From NCBI RefSeq assembly GCF_000817735.3, contig NZ_JTJC03000013.1, positions 1 through 59,332 of the forward strand: a stretch of 59,332 bases of DNA, read 5' to 3'. The notes under the pieces were generated by a model. It saw only the letters and a list, made by a program, of their open reading frames with translations, ran no database searches and had not been told where the DNA came from. The DNA is from Scytonema millei VB511283. GTDB lineage: Bacteria > Cyanobacteriota > Cyanobacteriia > Cyanobacteriales > Chroococcidiopsidaceae. Positions 54,891 to 59,332 of this stretch are shown piece by piece. Both the position numbers and the translations under genes were made by a program. Numbering within the stretch: position 1 is the stretch's first letter; the number at the start of each line of letters is the position of its first letter.

Positions 54891-57800
54891 AAGCTGTCTC
54901 CTTATTGTCGATATCAGCGCGATGAATCATTTCTCCCATTGCCACCACAATTTTGCGCGAACCTATATAGGGATTGCGTCCGTGAGCAGCCAAAATGTTA
55001 TCTAGCATCAATACATCTCCTTGCTGCCAGGGGAAACTAATTTCAGCCGCTTTGTAAACTGCCAAAATTTCTTCTATGACCGATGCTTCAATTGGAGAGC
55101 GATCGCCATAGTAAACCTGACGGGGAAAGTTTTCCGCTCCAAATACAGACATTAACGATTCCCTCACATCCGCTTGTAAGTAAGATGGATGGTGCAACTG
55201 GATTTGGTTGAAAAACACCGTCTCACCCGTTTGGGGATGGTTGATGACTGCCGGACGTACCTGACAAGTTCTCAAACTACCATCGGGCTTCCACTCCACG
55301 CTCATCCCTGCTTTACGGCAGTATGCTTCTACTGCTGCGCGATCGTTTGTGTGAAAGAAATCTTGCCAACTCACATCCAAGTTGTCAGTGAAGTTGCGAA
55401 CGTACATTAACTGCTTTTGAGCAAATTTTTGGCGTAGTTTTGGATCGAGCAGCTGATAAATTTTTCTGGAATCAACGATCGGTGTTTCTCCCCCTTGCGC
55501 GGCTGGCTGCATACAGAAAAACCAGATTTTTTGGGGATAACAGTGTAGGTGAGAACTTTCATTGTGAAACAAGATTGCTTGCTCGGATGGATAGGGGGTA
55601 GAGCCGTAAACTTTGCCGGAAACGCCTTCACGCGGTAAATCGCCATACTCGCCGAATAACCCCGGACAGATGGCTTCAGCAAAACTTTCAAATTCAGAGG
55701 CAGAGGCAATCTTGAAATTACGGAAGAGGATCGCACCGTGATGCAATAACTTAGTTTCGATAAATTGCCGATCGCTCTTTGCCCAATCAAGGCGATCGAA
55801 ATCATCCACGGTTGGAGTAATAACTAAAGGTAATGTTGCCCCAGGTTGTAAAAAATCGGTGGCGATCGCTCTATTTTCTGACAAATCCACAATTTTCGGT
55901 TGGACTGCCATAAACTTTTGCCGCTTGGCTGCTTTCTGCTGGCTCTTTTTCTCAGCTTGTCGTGCGATTTCAGCCTGAGTCTGCATTTCTAAACTGTCGA
56001 TCCGAGCTTCCGGCTGTGCCACAATGCTCTGAAGTAGCGTTTCAAAATGCTTTGACATCCGGTCGATCGTCGTGGCATCGAAAAGATCGGTGTTGTACTG
56101 CCATTTCCCAACGATTCCCCGTTCTTTTTCCTCCACAAATAGCACTAAATCGAATTTAGCCGTGCCGTTGTCAATGTCGATCGGACTCAGAGTTAGTCCT
56201 GGCAACTCCAAAGCTGGCATTGTCGGCACGTTGTCCATCACTAGCAACACCTGGCAGAGAGGCGGACGGCTGCGATCGCGACATCGCAATGCATCCACCA
56301 GTCGTTCAAAGGGTAAGTCTTGGTGGGCATAAGCCCCTAAAGCTACCTCGCGCACTCGCCACAGCAATTCTTGAAAACCAGGATTACCAGATAAATCGAT
56401 ACGTAAGGCAAGGAGGTTGACAAAAAAACCAATTAACCCTTCTGTTTCCGGTTGGTTGCGGTTCGCGACATCCGTACCCACAACGATGTCATCTTGCTGG
56501 GTGTAGCGATGCAGCAGCGTCACAAAGGCTGCTAGTAAAGCAATGAATAAAGTGCAATTTGCCTGATGGCTTAAATTTCGCAGTGCTTGATGCAGGTTGG
56601 CTGGCAGCTCAAAAGATTGGTTAGCACCGCGAAAAGTTTGGAACTGCGATCGCGGTCTATCTGTCGGTAGCTGCAACACGGATAAATTACCACCTAGCTG
56701 CTGTCGCCAGTACGATAACTGAGTTTCTAGTACCTCCCCTTGCAATTGCTGGCGCTGCCAAGCAGCAAAGTCGGCATACTGGATCGGTAGTTCTGGTAAG
56801 GGTGAAGGTTTACCAGCAATGAAGGCTGCATACAACGCTGCCAGTTCGCTAAAAAATATACCCGTTGACCAAGCATCGGTGACAATGTGATGCATCGTGC
56901 AGAGCAATACATATTCTGTCTCATCTAGCTGTAGCAGCGTGCATCGTAGTAGGGGGTTTTGCGTCAAGTCAAAAGGCTGCTGGGCTTGCTCGGTTGCCAG
57001 TTGCAGGGCAGTTGTTTCTCGTTCGACTTTTGGCAAATGTTGCAAATCCACAACTGGGATCGTCAAGTGGAGGTGAGGGGCTATGACCTGGACTGGTTGC
57101 CCTGCAACTGTAGTAAAGGTGGTACGTAAAACTTCGTGTCGTCGAATAATTTCATTGAAACTCTGTTCCAGTGCGGCTACGTTCAGTTCTCCGGCAATGC
57201 GGAGGGCGATTGGTTCGTTGTAACCAAAGTTGTTTGGGTCGAGGCGATCGAGGAACCACAATCTTTGCTGGGCAAACGATAGCGGTAAATGCTCGTGGCG
57301 AGAAACAGGTACGATCTGGCGATCGCAGGGTAAAAAGCCTCCTGCTTGCATTTCTACTATGCTTTCCTTCACGGCAGCGATCGCTTGCTCGATCTCTGCA
57401 TCGGTGTGAGCAGTCGATAAAAAACAAGTGCGTCCTTCCCAGATGTAAATTCCTTTTTCTAAGAGGTGATAGAAAAACAAATTCATCCAAGTGAGGTTGG
57501 GCGGATAAATAAACCGAAACAGGGAACCGAAATGGACAACCTGAATTGGTAATTGCTTTTGATCGAAGAAATCATTGAGCGTTGCCGCTAACTTTGCAGT
57601 TTTTGTCCCTAATTCTGCCTGTAGTTGCGCTCCACTTTGCTTGATGTGATTAAGGACTGCCCAGACACCAGCCACGACTAAAGGATTTTTGAAAAAGGTT
57701 CCGGCGAAATAAGTCGTTTCCACTTGCGGATAGGAGGCATCTCCATAATTCCAAAAGCCGCCATCCAAGACATCCATCAATGCAGCTTTGCCAGCAACTA

Positions 57801-59235
57801 CCCCAACTGGTAATCCAGAACCAAGCGCCTTTCCATACGTGGACAGGTCTGCTTGAATTCCCCATAATGCTTGAATACCACCAGGATGCATTCGGAAGCC
57901 AGTAATCACCTCATCAAAAATGAGTACGGTTCCCGTTTCTTGAGTCAGCTGCCTTAATTCGTAAAGATATTCTTGAGGTTGAAAATCGGGGTTGCGGCTT
58001 TGTACGGGTTCGACTAGCACAGCCGCCAAGTCTTGAGCGTGGGTTTTCAACAGTTGGAGAGATTCGGGACTGCCATATTCGAGTACCATCACCTTATCCG
58101 TCATGTGCTGCGGAATGCCTGGAGCAATCGGCACGGTACGCAAACCGTTTGCCGTTGGGACTCCCGTGACCAAAACCTCATCTAAATTGCCGTGATACGA
58201 ACCCGCAAACACCGCAATTTTAGAGCGTCCTGTCGCGGTACGGGCGATCCGAATTGCTGCCATCACCGCTTCTGTACCGTCGTTACAAAAAGTTGCTCTT
58301 TCTTGACTCGTCAACTGGCAAAATAACTGAGTCACCTCACCCGTAAGACGTGACTGCGGACCATTTTGCATCCCTTGCTGGATCTGTGCTTGAATCGCCT
58401 CCATGACAAAAGGTGGTGAATGACCGAATAGCAACGGACCAAACCCCATTGACAAGTCGATGTATTCGTTACCATCAACATCCCAAATTCTCGCTCCAGC
58501 AGCACGCTGGACGTGAATTGGGTACAACATCTCTTTTACGGGGAGACGAAACCCTGTAATCGCTCTGGGATTAGCCAAGTAAGGACGAGCAGCTTGCGTC
58601 AGTCTTTTCGATTCTGGGGTACGCTTGACAACTCGCGCAATTAATGTATCTAAATGCCGTTGCTGGTGAGAGCTTAAACCCGTATCCCCCGGTTGGGAAC
58701 TCATAACTGGTTTGCGTTTACTTGTTGGCGCGATCGCCTGCTTAGCCTGACTCAGATCGGATAAAGCGCGATCGCTGGCAGTCTCAGTTGATCTACGCAG
58801 GACTTCTAGCTGTTTAGACATGATTTGCAACTGCCGTGCAATCAGTTTGGCGATCGCCGGAGAGTTGTTAGAACTTTGTGCAGCAGCTATTTCTCGCACT
58901 GGTACAGACATCGCTTCTACAGGCATCGCTTCGGGAAGAGGAGAAGTTGCTAATTTTTGCTCCTCCAATGGCATCTGTTGAACTATATATGCAGCTAATG
59001 CCTCAAGTGTTGACAACTCTCCCATCAATAAGCGAAAAGGAATCTCAATTCCAAAACGATCTCGAACAGAACGACTGAATTGAGTCAATAACAGAGATTC
59101 CAAACCCAATTCAAGGAAATTGCTATGAATATCTATTGCCTGAGATTCTATACCCAGCCAACCGCTCAAAATCTCTTTGAGCGATGAAACGACTTTATCA
59201 AACCGTGAATTATCTGAAGAATTAAGCATGAGCAA
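54880..59235 (-). CDS. ACP-AMT-C-TauD fusion (start of the operon within the window)
   Basis: 1451 residues. An acyl carrier domain (phosphopantetheine Ser47 in LGLESLLL) is followed by a PLP aminotransferase (about 195-620, IFDEVITGFR and TYGKALGSG). A condensation domain (about 642-1075, HHIVTDAW) comes next, then a TauD/SyrP-type hydroxylase (about 1130-1445, LFHNESSHLH and AAHGRNPYIGSRK). ACP-AMT pairs normally turn a beta-keto acyl chain into a beta-amino acyl chain, as in mycosubtilin. C then joins it to the first Asp, and TauD should hydroxylate that Asp on the next protein. A beta-keto chain must come from genes beyond the right edge. Confidence 0.9.
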   Translation of the reverse strand: MLMLNSSDNSRFDKVVSSLKEILSGWLGIESQAIDIHSNFLELGLESLLLTQFSRSVRDRFGIEIPFRLLMGELSTLEALAAYIVQQMPLEEQKLATSPLPEAMPVEAMSVPVREIAAAQSSNNSPAIAKLIARQLQIMSKQLEVLRRSTETASDRALSDLSQAKQAIAPTSKRKPVMSSQPGDTGLSSHQQRHLDTLIARVVKRTPESKRLTQAARPYLANPRAITGFRLPVKEMLYPIHVQRAAGARIWDVDGNEYIDLSMGFGPLLFGHSPPFVMEAIQAQIQQGMQNGPQSRLTGEVTQLFCQLTSQERATFCNDGTEAVMAAIRIARTATGRSKIAVFAGSYHGNLDEVLVTGVPTANGLRTVPIAPGIPQHMTDKVMVLEYGSPESLQLLKTHAQDLAAVLVEPVQSRNPDFQPQEYLYELRQLTQETGTVLIFDEVITGFRMHPGGIQALWGIQADLSTYGKALGSGLPVGVVAGKAALMDVLDGGFWNYGDASYPQVETTYFAGTFFKNPLVVAGVWAVLNHIKQSGAQLQAELGTKTAKLAATLNDFFDQKQLPIQVVHFGSLFRFIYPPNLTWMNLFFYHLLEKGIYIWEGRTCFLSTAHTDAEIEQAIAAVKESIVEMQAGGFLPCDRQIVPVSRHEHLPLSFAQQRLWFLDRLDPNNFGYNEPIALRIAGELNVAALEQSFNEIIRRHEVLRTTFTTVAGQPVQVIAPHLHLTIPVVDLQHLPKVERETTALQLATEQAQQPFDLTQNPLLRCTLLQLDETEYVLLCTMHHIVTDAWSTGIFFSELAALYAAFIAGKPSPLPELPIQYADFAAWQRQQLQGEVLETQLSYWRQQLGGNLSVLQLPTDRPRSQFQTFRGANQSFELPANLHQALRNLSHQANCTLFIALLAAFVTLLHRYTQQDDIVVGTDVANRNQPETEGLIGFFVNLLALRIDLSGNPGFQELLWRVREVALGAYAHQDLPFERLVDALRCRDRSRPPLCQVLLVMDNVPTMPALELPGLTLSPIDIDNGTAKFDLVLFVEEKERGIVGKWQYNTDLFDATTIDRMSKHFETLLQSIVAQPEARIDSLEMQTQAEIARQAEKKSQQKAAKRQKFMAVQPKIVDLSENRAIATDFLQPGATLPLVITPTVDDFDRLDWAKSDRQFIETKLLHHGAILFRNFKIASASEFESFAEAICPGLFGEYGDLPREGVSGKVYGSTPYPSEQAILFHNESSHLHCYPQKIWFFCMQPAAQGGETPIVDSRKIYQLLDPKLRQKFAQKQLMYVRNFTDNLDVSWQDFFHTNDRAAVEAYCRKAGMSVEWKPDGSLRTCQVRPAVINHPQTGETVFFNQIQLHHPSYLQADVRESLMSVFGAENFPRQVYYGDRSPIEASVIEEILAVYKAAEISFPWQQGDVLMLDNILAAHGRNPYIGSRKIVVAMGEMIHRADIDNKETAYAN

Positions 59236-59332
59236 GTCAAAAGTTAAAAGTCAAAAGTCAAAAGTCAAAAATCGTCGGGGCGGGTTCACCCGCAATCTTT
59301 GTCGAAGTCATAGTTTTTTGGTAAACCCGCCC
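59236..59332. repeat. AAAAGTC repeats and GGGCGGGTT palindromic element at the window edge
   Basis: Tandem AAAAGTC units followed by a GGGGCGGGTT...AAACCCGCCC element. The promoter or the preceding gene of the operon lies beyond the edge. Confidence 0.75.

Overview
The window is cyanobacterial. HIP1-type GCGATCGC palindromes are dense throughout, and the gene content includes a plant-type ferredoxin, a Tab2-like photosystem translation factor, Dps proteins and many small cyanobacteria-restricted proteins. Intergenic spaces are full of short low-complexity repeats (AAAAGTC, ACTGATA, GACAAGG, CTCCCTCAG, GGAGTCG units) and small palindromes of the kind common in large, repeat-rich cyanobacterial genomes such as Chroococcidiopsis relatives. 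The genus cannot be fixed from this window.

Left to right: an arsenic locus (broken ACR3 pump end, arsenate reductase, ArsM methyltransferase) lies at 0.1-1.7 kb. A glycosyltransferase, a methyltransferase and a heme-oxygenase-like diiron enzyme follow at 1.8-5.5 kb. From 5.5 to 17.3 kb are another methyltransferase, an AmpG-like permease, a Rieske/FAD oxidoreductase, a PIN/TRAM membrane protein, a HemW-like radical SAM protein, a glycosyltransferase, a Zn-dependent dehydrogenase and several conserved small proteins. An oxidative-stress group (two Dps proteins, an HTH/GrpE-like protein, sulfiredoxin) occupies 17.4-20.0 kb. From 20 to 33 kb the genes are housekeeping: SpoIID/LytB, ferredoxin, Tab2, PmbA, an SGNH hydrolase, a large ClC-CBS-USP transporter, TrpC and dihydrolipoyl dehydrogenase, plus a WD40 gene broken by one stop codon.

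The most interesting region is 33.5-59.3 kb. On the minus strand, genes read from the right edge form a compact NRPS operon: ACP-AMT-C-TauD, then C*-A-PCP, C-A-PCP-C, a free TauD, C*-A-PCP-E-R and a free aminotransferase. The adenylation pockets read by eye as Asp, Ser and Asp. Each Asp module is preceded by an Fe(II)/2-oxoglutarate hydroxylase and by a condensation-like domain (C*) whose HHxxxDG motif is replaced by LPSLCAD. I infer a lipopeptide siderophore with two beta-hydroxyaspartates and one serine, on an acyl chain probably carrying a beta-amine, released reductively and perhaps aminated. This resembles the cyanochelin type of cyanobacterial beta-hydroxyaspartate lipopeptide. The start of the operon (PKS or fatty-acyl loading) lies beyond the right edge.

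Next to the operon, on the plus strand, are a PchR/AraC-type regulator and a TonB-dependent siderophore receptor. Both are broken, by a nonsense codon in the regulator and by a frameshift plus an out-of-frame internal deletion in the receptor. Transposon debris lies between the receptor and the NRPS operon. All the biosynthetic ORFs inside the window are intact. They nevertheless carry in-frame copies of the genome's intergenic repeats, including insertions at the same loop of all three A domains.
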